Shown one piece after another: positions 1 through 5,589 of a stretch of DNA of 5,589 nt. Source of the stretch: Desulfobacteraceae bacterium UBA2771 (GTDB lineage: Bacteria > Desulfobacterota > Desulfobacteria > Desulfobacterales > Desulfosarcinaceae); the NCBI GenBank assembly GCA_002352605.1, contig DEIP01000182.1:1-5589 (forward strand). The letters are read 5' to 3'. A model generated the notes under the pieces. That model did not search any database. It saw only the letters and a program-made list of their open reading frames with translations, and had not been told where the DNA came from. Position 1 is the stretch's first letter. Every line of letters starts with the position of its first letter. Both the position numbers and the translations under genes were made by a program.

Positions 1-1
1 T

Positions 2-112
2 CTCAGCTTCAGCCCATCTTTGGCTGATACCTCACTCTCAAATCCCACGAAATAGCTCGCTATTCCTGTGGTTTTGCTCTCTCGGATCAGCCAAACCTGA
101 ACCAAATCTGAG
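2..112. repeat. Long imperfect palindrome (extragenic palindromic repeat or MITE-like end)
   Basis: Positions 2-28 and 86-112 are inverted copies of each other, matching at about 20 of 27 positions, including a 10-base exact block at the inner end (TTTGGCTGAT). At the centre, AATAGC (51-56) and GCTATT (59-64) pair around a 2-base spacer, and the CCAC/GTGG context continues the symmetry. The whole 111-bp stretch can therefore fold into one long hairpin centred near 57. It has no convincing ORF. It lies just beyond where transposase-like sequence stops. I infer a dispersed palindromic repeat, but copy number cannot be judged from one window. Confidence 0.55.
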
Positions 113-145
113 CGCCAATTCTGCGAAGTTATTTTTGCGCGAACC

Positions 146-412
146 CTAAGCCTCGGTTAGAGATTTTTCTCCGGTGTCCTTTGCAACAGCGGCACCCAAA
201 ACACATCCATCGCCAACAGTTGTGGCAACATAAGTTTTATCACCTAAAATCCGAGTATGCTTTTCATCGGCGGCAAGATGCTCAGGAATATCTTCAGGAT
301 TTCTGATCGTTGTCCCTACGATACTATTTCGCCCAAGTGACTGTTCCATACGGAACCAGAACATCGAATCCTTACCGAAAATATGAGCTAATGCCCAAAA
401 ATGGAGGTCGAA
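146..412 (-). pseudogene. Internal fragment of a DDE-type IS transposase
   Basis: This frame encodes a segment I recognise as the N-terminal third of an insertion-sequence transposase. Recognisable stretches are ALAHIFGKDSMFWFRMEQSL, then a PEDIPEHLAADEKHT motif, then a YVATTVGDGCVLGAAVA beta-rich segment. The Asp in ADEKHT is probably the first catalytic acidic residue. The later TDGW-type motif and the rest of the catalytic core are absent. From the first ATG (364) there are 72 codons, but similarity seems to run upstream to about 412, so the ATG is not the true start. It ends at a TAG directly after the residues TEA, where I expect a Tyr codon in relatives, and the sequence then passes into the palindrome at 2-112. 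It overlaps the end of the CHC2 gene in another frame. The fragment is not functional. The exact IS family is uncertain. Confidence 0.7.
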
Positions 413-662
413 CTTTCTTAAAAATGCCTTTGACCATCATTGTCAGGTCAATGGGATTGAAATTCTTTTCACATCGAAAGCATCTGGCCAGGTTTGTCGA
501 GAGGTTGGTTGCGGTTTGAAACTCATTACAAAGCGGACACAGGAACCTGAAATAGCCTTCGCTATCTTTAGATGGAATATTCAGCTGTTCTTTTATCAGC
601 CTGTCAACTGGTATTAAATTGCGCAGCCTGAACAATTCATTGCCTGTAAATCATCGTTTCAT
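372..662 (-). pseudogene. Small CHC2 (DNA-primase-type) zinc-finger protein of an IS, with early stop
   Basis: The readable protein has a zinc-ribbon with CPLC (Cys33, Cys36 counted from the TTG at 635) and CFRC (Cys52, Cys55), followed by an NFNPIDL segment. This resembles the CHC2 zinc-binding domain of DnaG-type primases, but without the polymerase domain. Small proteins of this kind accompany certain transposases, so a DNA-binding accessory role is inferred. The native start is probably ATG 662-660, because AAGGAGGA (675-668) sits 5 bases upstream. That frame reads Met-Lys-Arg and then TGA (653-651). It continues as FTGNELFRLRN, which looks like the family's normal N-terminus. Without read-through, only a restart such as the TTG at 635 could give the 87-residue product. 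The last 15 or so residues look divergent and run over the transposase fragment, suggesting a deletion junction near 400-440. The 5' end overlaps the tail of the preceding zinc-finger gene, an operon-like arrangement. Confidence 0.65.
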
Positions 663-667
663 TGTGT

Positions 668-675
668 TCCTCCTT
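668..675 (-). promoter_or_regulatory. Strong Shine-Dalgarno for the CHC2 gene
   Basis: AAGGAGGA on the minus strand is separated by 5 bases from the ATG at 662-660. It identifies that ATG as the ancestral CHC2 start, even though an in-frame TGA follows after three codons. Confidence 0.65.
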
Positions 676-882
676 GGATATCTGAGTGGAAAATGCTTTC
701 AAGACACACTGACCATAGCCACGCCGAGGAAACTGGTCCACGATGTCACCAGATCGGCCACAAAAATGGCTGCAACTTGGCAAATCCTGCGTAAAAATTG
801 CCGGATTTGTCTTACGTGATGACACCATACCCCAATCAAAGGTGCTCCTTGTAGTCGCATCATCCATGTTTTTTGAAGGAGG

Positions 883-890
883 TTTTTTTT
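883..890 (-). other. A8 homopolymer at the frame junction
   Basis: The coding (minus) strand carries eight consecutive A residues exactly where the two halves of the zinc-finger protein change frame (from CGA AAA AAA in the first frame to GAA AAA AAA in the second). A7 would give one continuous ORF. Runs of eight or more A are known sites of RNA-polymerase slippage, including in IS genes. It could therefore be an inactivating one-base insertion or a slippage site that still allows some full-length product. The decay of the neighbouring genes favours the first. Confidence 0.6.
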
Positions 891-1173
891 CGATAACGAC
901 GACGATTTTCGGCCAGACGGTGGGACTTTTTGCCTTTTGGGGTTTGGCGGTAGGGCCGTTGGGCTTTACGGCGAGATGCCAGGTAGCCGGACACCCGACA
1001 TGCATCACAGCAATAAGACTGCCCACGCCAGCAACGCAGGCATATACAAAAGCCGGCCTTGCACCAGCGACAAAATACACTTATCAGTTTCAAAATCCGG
1101 CCTTGAAAATATCCGGAAATTCGAGTAGACTTGGTATGTTTTGGACTTCCGGCCTTGTTTGGGAGTTCATCTT

Positions 1174-1203
1174 GAAAGCCCGAAATGTCGATTTCTGGCT
1201 TTC
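1174..1203. repeat. Hairpin in the 5' region of the IS remnant
   Basis: GAAAGCC (1174-1180) pairs with GGCTTTC (1197-1203). After one C/T mismatch, GAAAT (1182-1186) pairs with ATTTC (1191-1195) around a GTCG loop. That gives 12 pairs out of 13. It lies in the poorly conserved first part of the minus-strand zinc-finger frame. This supports that segment being leader or end sequence of the element rather than coding. CCGGCCTTG occurs three times nearby (1053, 1097, 1149). Confidence 0.45.
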
Positions 1204-1279
1204 TTCCCGCCTTGGAAGATGTCAGATATCTAATTGCCTGCTTTGTAATGTACCTTAAAATTTCGGTAAAAACGACCAA

Positions 1280-1379
1280 AAGCGCTGGGGGTACGGCGGA
1301 GTATGCAGTGTAAATTTTTATTTTTTTAGGCGGGATATCGCAGCGGGGTATATGTTGAGCCGTTACATTATTTTGTCAC
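1280..1379. other. Intergenic stretch with no supported feature
   Basis: This 100-bp A/T-run-containing gap separates the IS remnant from the outer-membrane gene fragment. I see no RNA gene, convincing promoter or inverted repeat that would mark the IS end. It probably holds the breakpoint that removed the 5' part of the outer-membrane gene. Confidence 0.4.
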
Positions 1380-1733
1380 TTGGGCGGGGTAAACCGTTAC
1401 TATATTCGTATCCTAACACAGGAATCTGAAAGTTTCACGGCCCCCCTGCCGGTGCTGGGCCTGCGCATGGATATCGCCCTGACCCCCCGGTGGTTCATTC
1501 GCACCGGGGCTCAGGTCTTCTGTCTGGAATACGACAACTTAACAGGATCGGTAATGGAGTTCCGGGCGGCGGTGGAGTACAACCCATGGAAGCATGTGGG
1601 TATCGGGTTGGGTTTTGACGCTCTATCGGTCAATGTGGAAGCGGATTGGGAAGACTGGCCGGGAATCGACTTCAAAGGCAAATTCGACTTCAACTACATC
1701 GGCATACAGCTTTACCTGCGGGTTTTTTATTAG
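1380..1733 (+). pseudogene. C-terminal fragment of an outer-membrane beta-barrel protein
   Basis: The open frame begins at TTG 1380 and gives 117 residues, but only the part from about residue 18 (TAPLPVLGLRMDIALTP) onward looks like protein family sequence. It shows alternating amphipathic strands such as RWFIRTGAQVFCLEY, FRAAVEYNPWKHVGIGLGF and FNYIGIQLYLRVFY. It ends in an aromatic residue, typical of the C-terminal signal read by the BAM assembly machinery. I recognise the APLPVLGLR...EYNPWKH pattern from OmpA-like or DUF-type outer-membrane barrel proteins of delta-type proteobacteria. The signal peptide and the first strands are missing, and no Shine-Dalgarno precedes the TTG, so this is a truncated remnant. 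The upstream break lies somewhere between 1380 and 1430. A MITE sits five bases after its stop codon. Specific function is unknown. Confidence 0.6.
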
Positions 1734-1738
1734 CCGCT

Positions 1739-1746
1739 CATCTTTC
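1739..1746. repeat. Left target-site duplication of the MITE
   Basis: CATCTTTC directly abuts the left terminal inverted repeat and is repeated exactly at 1894-1901 beyond the right one. This is an 8-bp target duplication. Confidence 0.85.
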
Positions 1747-1893
1747 GGCACTGGTTCAGTTGAATAGGTGATTCAATTATATCAATAGGTTGCAGTGGCT
1801 TATGGCAAACCGAGATAATCTATGTAACTATTAGTTTTAACAGTCGTAATACGCAATTCTGCTTTTTTTTACCTATTCAACTGAACCAGTGCC
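1747..1893. mobile_element. 147-bp MITE with 23-bp perfect terminal inverted repeats, IS6-like ends
   Basis: Positions 1747-1769 (starting GGCACTGGTTCAG) are the exact reverse complement of 1871-1893. Both ends are flanked by the same 8-bp sequence, CATCTTTC. The interior of 101 bp is AT-rich and has no ORF of note. A second AATAGGT occurs at 1784-1790, repeating the inner end of the left inverted repeat, and a T8 run (1863-1870) precedes the right one. Ends beginning GGCACTG together with 8-bp duplications are typical of the IS6/IS26 family, so I infer a non-autonomous derivative moved by an IS6-type transposase in trans. The perfect repeats and duplication suggest a fairly recent insertion. 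It landed between the outer-membrane gene fragment and the sulfatase gene, 73 bp upstream of the sulfatase start. Confidence 0.85.
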
Positions 1894-1901
1894 CATCTTT
1901 C
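1894..1901. repeat. Right target-site duplication of the MITE
   Basis: CATCTTTC is an exact copy of 1739-1746, immediately outside the right inverted repeat. Removing the MITE and one copy restores a contiguous site after the outer-membrane gene's stop. Confidence 0.85.
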
Positions 1902-1954
1902 TGCTTTGCTGAATACCCCGGTTTTACCCCCAGGCAGGGATTGTCCTAAACACG

Positions 1955-1961
1955 AAAGGAG
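1955..1961 (+). promoter_or_regulatory. Shine-Dalgarno of the sulfatase gene
   Basis: AAAGGAG ends 5 bases before the ATG at 1967, which supports that start together with the signal peptide that begins there. Confidence 0.7.
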
Positions 1962-1966
1962 AATCT

Positions 1967-4339
1967 ATGAGACACGCAATCTTCAAAATGATCGGTATGG
2001 CGGTGGCGCTTTTGACCGGCTTGGTCACGGCGGCTTCGGCACAGGAAAATTTTGATCGCACGGTCCTGCCGATCCAAGAGCCGGAACGACCCACCTATAG
2101 CGAGCTTGACGTACGCAACGTCGAGCCGCCGCCGCGCTTCGAGGTCAAGGCGCCCAAGAGGGCACCAAATGTCGTGATCGTGCTGATCGATGACGTCGGC
2201 TTCGGCGCAACCACCACGTTTGGCGGGCCGATCCGGACGCCTACCCTTGACGGACTTGCATCCGAGGGTCTGCGCTACAACAACTTCCACACCACTGCAC
2301 TCTGCTCACCCACGCGCAATGCGCTCAAGACCGGCCGCAACCATCACACCACCAACACGGGCTCGATCATGGAGACCGCGACGGCCTTCCCCGGCAACAC
2401 CGGGCAGATTCCGAACAGCGTCGCGCCATTGGCAGAGATGCTTCGACTCAACGGCTACAGCACCGGTGCCTTCGGAAAATGGCACGAGACTGCCGCCTGG
2501 GAGACCAGCGTCTCGGGCCCCTACGATCGCTGGCCCACCCATCAGGGGTTCGACAAGTTCTACGGCTTCATCGGAGGCGAGACGGATCAGTGGTTCCCGT
2601 TGATCTATGATGGCATCACCCGGATCACGCCACCGCACACTGAGGGCTACCACTTCACCGTCGATATGACCGACCAGGCGATCAACTGGGTGAAGGCCCA
2701 GCAGTCGATGACGCCGGACAAGCCCTTCTTCGTGTACTACGCAACCGGTGCCGTCCACGCGCCGCACCACGTGCCTGAGGCGTGGGCCGACAAGTACAAG
2801 GGTCAGTTCGACAAGGGCTGGGACCAGATTCGGAAAGAAACGACCACCCACCAGCTGGAGATGGGCGTCATTCCAGCTGGGACCAAACTGGCGGAGAAGC
2901 CGGAAGATATCAAGGACTGGGATTCGCTGCCGGCTGACCACCGTCGTCTCTTTGCCCGGCAGGCGGAGGTGTTCGCGGGCTTCATGGAGCAGACCGACCA
3001 CGAGGTCGGACGTTTCGTCGAGGCTTTGGAGAAGATCGGTGAGATGGACAACACCCTGTTCATCTACATTGCCGGCGATAACGGTACCAGTGCCGAGGGA
3101 GGGTTCGTCGGCATGTTCAACGAGATGACTTATTTCAACCAAGTGGTGGAGAAGGTGGAGGATCTCGTCCCGTTGATCGACGAGTGGGGCGGTCCATACA
3201 CGTTCCCGCACATGGCCGCAGGCTGGGCAGTGGCCTTTGATGCACCATTCTCGTGGACCAAACAGGTGGCCTCGGACTTTGGCGGCACGCGTAACGGGAT
3301 GGTCATCCACTGGCCAAATGGTATCAAAGACAAGGGCGGACTGCGCACGCAGTTCTCGCATGTTATCGACATCGCACCAACCGTTCTGGAGGCCGCGACG
3401 CTGCCGGAGCCAAAGCGCGTCAACGGGACGCCGCAAACACCTATCGAGGGAACCAGTCTGCTTTACACCTTTGCCGATGCGAAGGCCAAGGAACGGCATA
3501 CCACACAGTATTTCGAGATGTTCGGCAACCGGGCCGTCTATCACGATGGCTGGCTCGCCCGTACGCTCCATCGTGCTCCCTGGCAGACGGGGAAGCAGAA
3601 GCCGCTCGAGTCCGACACGTGGGACCTCTACAACGTCATAGAAGACTTCAGCCTCACCAGGAACCTGGCTGGAGAGCAACCTGAGAAGCTGCGCGAGCTG
3701 CAAGCCCTGTTCATGAAGGAGGCGGAAAAGTACCACGTGCTGCCAATCGATGACCGGACAGTCGAGCGAGTGAATCCCGCTATCGCTGGGCGACCGGACC
3801 TGCTCGGTGACCGCATGTCGCTCACGCTATATGACGGGATGAACGGCATGTTGGAGAACACCTTCATGAATGTGAAGAACCGCTCGAAGACGATCACGGC
3901 CGCGCTCAATATTCCCAAGGGGGGAGCAAATGGTGTGATCCTTGCTCAGGGTGGACGTTTCGGCGGTTGGTCGCTCTATATGAAGGACGGTAAACCGATC
4001 TACACCTACAACTACCTCGGACTCGATCGCTTTACCGTCGCATCGACCAGCGCGGTTCCTGCGGGAGCCGTTACGGTCGTGCTGGATTTCGTCTACGACG
4101 GCGGCGGGCTTGGTAAGGGCGGTATGGCTACTCTCTCCGTCAACGGCAAGAAGGTCGCCGAGGGTCGGATCGAGAAGACTCAACCCTTGATTTTTTCTGC
4201 TGACGAGACGGCTGACGTTGGTCTCGATAACCAGACGCCGGTCGCCGAAGGCATCGGCATCGGCCGCGATGAGACTCGCTTTTCCGGCAAGATCCACAAA
4301 ATCATCCTCGAAGTGAAGGATGTGAAGAAGAAAGCATAG
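1967..4339 (+). CDS. Secreted Cys-type arylsulfatase (type I sulfatase)
   Basis: Predicted to hydrolyse sulfate esters (EC 3.1.6.1-like) in the periplasm or outside the cell. Residues 1-25 form a Sec signal peptide, with a hydrophobic core and an ASA cleavage motif before Gln26. The sulfatase domain spans about 65-590. Metal ligands are Asp75, Asp76, Asp371 and Asn372. CSPTR (113-117) is the maturation motif whose Cys113 becomes formylglycine, and Arg117 stabilises it. Further active-site residues are Lys171 and His173 (GKWH), His264 (HAPHH) and Lys432. All match the order and approximate spacing in Pseudomonas AtsA. Residues about 610-790 form a beta-rich, ConA/LamG-like C-terminal domain of unknown role. 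The total length of 790 resembles the long arylsulfatases of mycobacteria (about 787) rather than the 536-residue AtsA. No maturation enzyme (FGE or anSME), sulfate transporter or regulator is present here. GC content is visibly higher than in neighbours (35 of 60 bases in 2161-2220, against 23 of 60 in 4441-4500), which suggests horizontal acquisition. The natural substrate cannot be told from sequence. Confidence 0.95.
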   Translation: MRHAIFKMIGMAVALLTGLVTAASAQENFDRTVLPIQEPERPTYSELDVRNVEPPPRFEVKAPKRAPNVVIVLIDDVGFGATTTFGGPIRTPTLDGLASEGLRYNNFHTTALCSPTRNALKTGRNHHTTNTGSIMETATAFPGNTGQIPNSVAPLAEMLRLNGYSTGAFGKWHETAAWETSVSGPYDRWPTHQGFDKFYGFIGGETDQWFPLIYDGITRITPPHTEGYHFTVDMTDQAINWVKAQQSMTPDKPFFVYYATGAVHAPHHVPEAWADKYKGQFDKGWDQIRKETTTHQLEMGVIPAGTKLAEKPEDIKDWDSLPADHRRLFARQAEVFAGFMEQTDHEVGRFVEALEKIGEMDNTLFIYIAGDNGTSAEGGFVGMFNEMTYFNQVVEKVEDLVPLIDEWGGPYTFPHMAAGWAVAFDAPFSWTKQVASDFGGTRNGMVIHWPNGIKDKGGLRTQFSHVIDIAPTVLEAATLPEPKRVNGTPQTPIEGTSLLYTFADAKAKERHTTQYFEMFGNRAVYHDGWLARTLHRAPWQTGKQKPLESDTWDLYNVIEDFSLTRNLAGEQPEKLRELQALFMKEAEKYHVLPIDDRTVERVNPAIAGRPDLLGDRMSLTLYDGMNGMLENTFMNVKNRSKTITAALNIPKGGANGVILAQGGRFGGWSLYMKDGKPIYTYNYLGLDRFTVASTSAVPAGAVTVVLDFVYDGGGLGKGGMATLSVNGKKVAEGRIEKTQPLIFSADETADVGLDNQTPVAEGIGIGRDETRFSGKIHKIILEVKDVKKKA

Positions 4340-4351
4340 CCTGCAAACGGT

Positions 4352-4385
4352 TTCGGCGGATGGTGCTCACGTGCCATCTGCTGAA
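4352..4385 (+). terminator. Hairpin after the sulfatase gene, no U-tract
   Basis: Thirteen positions (4354-4366) pair with 4371-4383 around a TCAC loop, with four G-U wobbles and no mismatch. Two A-T pairs extend the base. It starts 12 bases after the sulfatase stop. No T-run follows (TTGTGGAAAG), so it is not a standard intrinsic terminator. It may protect the mRNA 3' end or act as a weak terminator. Confidence 0.4.
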
Positions 4386-4445
4386 TTGTGGAAAGTGTTA
4401 TGATGGTATTTTCAATAACGGACAAGTAGACAATTTATTATCACA

Positions 4446-4452
4446 AGAGGAG
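4446..4452 (+). promoter_or_regulatory. Shine-Dalgarno of the AI-2E permease gene
   Basis: AGAGGAG lies 11 bases before GTG 4464, slightly long spacing. The nearer ATG at 4453 is in another frame and stops after seven codons, so GTG 4464 is the only sensible start. Confidence 0.5.
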
Positions 4453-4463
4453 ATGGTGATATC

Positions 4464-5561
4464 GTGGAAGGCATAGACGGCAATAAAATTTTTACGAAAA
4501 GTGCCATTGAGGCTGCTATCAAAATAGCGATCCTCGGGATTATGGTCATATGGACGTTTCAATTGGTAAAGCCGTTTCTGACCCCGGTTATCTGGGGAAT
4601 AATTCTGGCGGTTGCCACGGAACCTTTTATTGCCAGGGTTGCCAAAATGCTTGGTGGACGGAGGTCACTGGCTGCAGTTTTTTTTGTTCTTGTGATCATT
4701 ACCCTACTGATTATTCCAACAATATTCCTTGTCATGTCATCCATTGATACGGTTCATACGCTGACGGCGAACATGCAGGACAAAACACTTGTTATTCCCC
4801 CGCCACCTTCAAAAATTGCCGCCTGGCCACTTGTCGGAAACTCAATACATCAAATCTGGCAGTTGGCTTCAACAAATCTGGAGGAGGCCTTGGCACAATT
4901 TGCACCTCAGATTAAAACACTAGCCGAAACACTGCTCGGCTCTGTGGGCGGAGGACTCGCCGGGATTTTCATGATCATCATAGCAACATGTATCGCCGGT
5001 GTTTTCCTGGCAAAGGCTGAAGAAAGCGCTGCTATTGCCAGGAATATTGTCACTCGCTTCACGGGTGAAAAGGGTGTTGAGATTACAACGCTTGCCACTG
5101 CCGTAATCCGTGGAGTCATGCAAGGAGTGGTTGGTGTGGCAGTGATCCAGGCAGTCCTTTCCGCTGTCGGCATGGTTGTGGTTGGCGTTCCCGCCGCCGG
5201 TCTTTGGGCTGTACTGGTACTGGTTTGTGCAGTCAGCCAGTTACCGCCGATTCTTGTTCTCGGACCTGTTGCCGCTTATGTCTTTTCTATTGCCAATACC
5301 ACCCCAGCAGTACTTTTTCTAATCTGGGTATTCATTATCAGCGCCAGTGATGGATTCTTGAAACCTCTGCTCATGGGCCGCGGGGTCGATATTCCCATGC
5401 TGGTCATTCTCATAGGGTCATTAGGCGGAATGATGCTATCCGGTATTCTCGGCCTCTTTGTCGGTTCTGTTGTGCTTGCCATTATGTACTCGTTATTTTT
5501 GGCATGGCTGGACGAAAACGACGAAAAGATTTTAGCGTTTAATGGGCCTGGAAATAAATAA
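4464..5561 (+). CDS. AI-2E family transporter (PerM/TqsA-like permease)
   Basis: An inner-membrane protein of 365 residues, the normal family length. Hydrophobic segments lie at about 17-52 (two helices), 68-92, 160-183, 212-240, 244-276, 282-300 and 307-347. A longer soluble loop lies between 93 and 158. Family hallmarks are the central RGVMQGVVGVAVIQA segment (216-230) followed by a Gly-rich helix and a PP turn (261-262), and the late block DGFLKPLLMGRG (296-307), then GSLGGMMLSGILGLFVG. Members have been linked to autoinducer-2 export (TqsA) or to sodium/proton or general permease roles, so the substrate here is not predictable. It begins with GTG 124 bp after the sulfatase gene, in the same direction, with a hairpin between them, so it is probably a separate unit. 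Its base composition is lower in GC than the sulfatase, like the rest of the window. The C-terminus ends normally at TAA. No terminator is visible in the 28 bases that remain. Confidence 0.92.
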   Translation: MEGIDGNKIFTKSAIEAAIKIAILGIMVIWTFQLVKPFLTPVIWGIILAVATEPFIARVAKMLGGRRSLAAVFFVLVIITLLIIPTIFLVMSSIDTVHTLTANMQDKTLVIPPPPSKIAAWPLVGNSIHQIWQLASTNLEEALAQFAPQIKTLAETLLGSVGGGLAGIFMIIIATCIAGVFLAKAEESAAIARNIVTRFTGEKGVEITTLATAVIRGVMQGVVGVAVIQAVLSAVGMVVVGVPAAGLWAVLVLVCAVSQLPPILVLGPVAAYVFSIANTTPAVLFLIWVFIISASDGFLKPLLMGRGVDIPMLVILIGSLGGMMLSGILGLFVGSVVLAIMYSLFLAWLDENDEKILAFNGPGNK

Positions 5562-5589
5562 TTCCACCTGAAGGCGCTGGCTTTGGATT

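Larger units (their letters stand above)
637..1279 (-). pseudogene. Cys-rich zinc-finger protein of an IS, split by a +1 frameshift
   Basis: Two reading frames together make one recognisable protein. The upstream frame (1279-860) holds a Cys cluster, FCRWCKAGFCICLRCWRG then YCCDAC (Cys70-Cys94 from the 1279 ATG). A basic tail rich in Arg/Lys follows, and the frame ends at TGA 862-860. The downstream frame picks up at an A8 run (883-890) and carries a second short Cys motif, CSHFCG, followed by FPRRGYG. It ends at TGA 639-637. Removing one A from the run joins them. I know similar small proteins with a CWRGQ-YC core and a FPRRGYG tail beside IS transposases, and infer DNA or RNA binding through zinc. 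The start is uncertain. The first 60 residues from 1279 look non-conserved, and a TTG at 1093 with an upstream AAGG is an alternative that begins just before the first Cys. Its 3' end overlaps the start of the CHC2 gene. Confidence 0.6.

Noticed and set aside
743..1258. 171-codon plus-strand ORF opposite the zinc-finger frames
   Set aside because: Its protein has no recognisable motif, and the opposite strand carries clear Cys-cluster motifs, so it is a shadow.
120..1330. Terminal inverted repeats bounding the left IS remnant
   Set aside because: Comparing the stretch around 113-160 with the reverse complement of 1250-1330 by eye gave only scattered short matches, so I cannot mark the ends.
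2306..3736. 476-codon minus-strand ORF inside the sulfatase gene
   Set aside because: Long antisense ORFs are common opposite GC-rich genes. The plus strand encodes a complete sulfatase with all catalytic residues.
4386..4440. Sigma-70-like promoter before the permease gene
   Set aside because: Candidate boxes (TTTTCA with a TTTATT-like box) have poor spacing of about 19 and weak matches.
1967..5561. Sulfatase and permease as one functional operon
   Set aside because: A 124-bp gap with a hairpin, different base composition and no known functional link argue against it.
1..5589. CRISPR array, tRNA or rRNA
   Set aside because: No regularly spaced direct repeats and no tRNA- or rRNA-like segments were seen.

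Overview
The window looks like a chromosomal accessory region of a Gram-negative, proteobacterium-like organism. A sulfate-reducing Desulfobacterales-type host is my best guess. This rests on the style of the decayed insertion sequence at the left, an outer-membrane barrel fragment, and moderate GC outside the sulfatase gene. The taxonomic guess is inference from remembered family patterns, not from a search.

Left third (about 1-1280, minus strand): remains of an insertion sequence with an unusual gene set. In transcription order these are a Cys-rich zinc-finger protein (637-1279, broken by a frameshift at an A8 run), a small CHC2/primase-type zinc-finger protein (372-662, stop at codon 4 just behind a strong Shine-Dalgarno), and an internal piece of a DDE-type transposase (146-412, cut at both ends). 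Left of the transposase piece, positions 2-112 form a long imperfect palindrome, probably a dispersed repeat. None of the three genes is intact.

Middle (about 1280-1966): a headless C-terminal fragment of an outer-membrane beta-barrel protein (1380-1733). Five bases after its stop codon sits a compact MITE at 1747-1893. It has perfect 23-bp terminal inverted repeats and a perfect 8-bp target-site duplication. The GGCACTG ends and 8-bp duplication point to an IS6-family transposase as the likely mobiliser.

Right (1967-5561, plus strand): two intact genes. The first is a secreted 790-residue Cys-type arylsulfatase with every expected active-site residue and a C-terminal beta-rich domain. It is clearly GC-richer than its surroundings, so it is probably acquired. 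It ends at a strong hairpin. After a 124-bp gap comes an AI-2E-family (PerM/TqsA-like) membrane permease of 365 residues. The two intact genes have no evident shared pathway. The region reads as a patch where mobile elements have eroded older genes next to a likely horizontally acquired sulfatase.

I did not find a clearly new multi-gene system. The most novel items are the MITE and the three-gene zinc-finger/CHC2/transposase element, with its possible slippage site.
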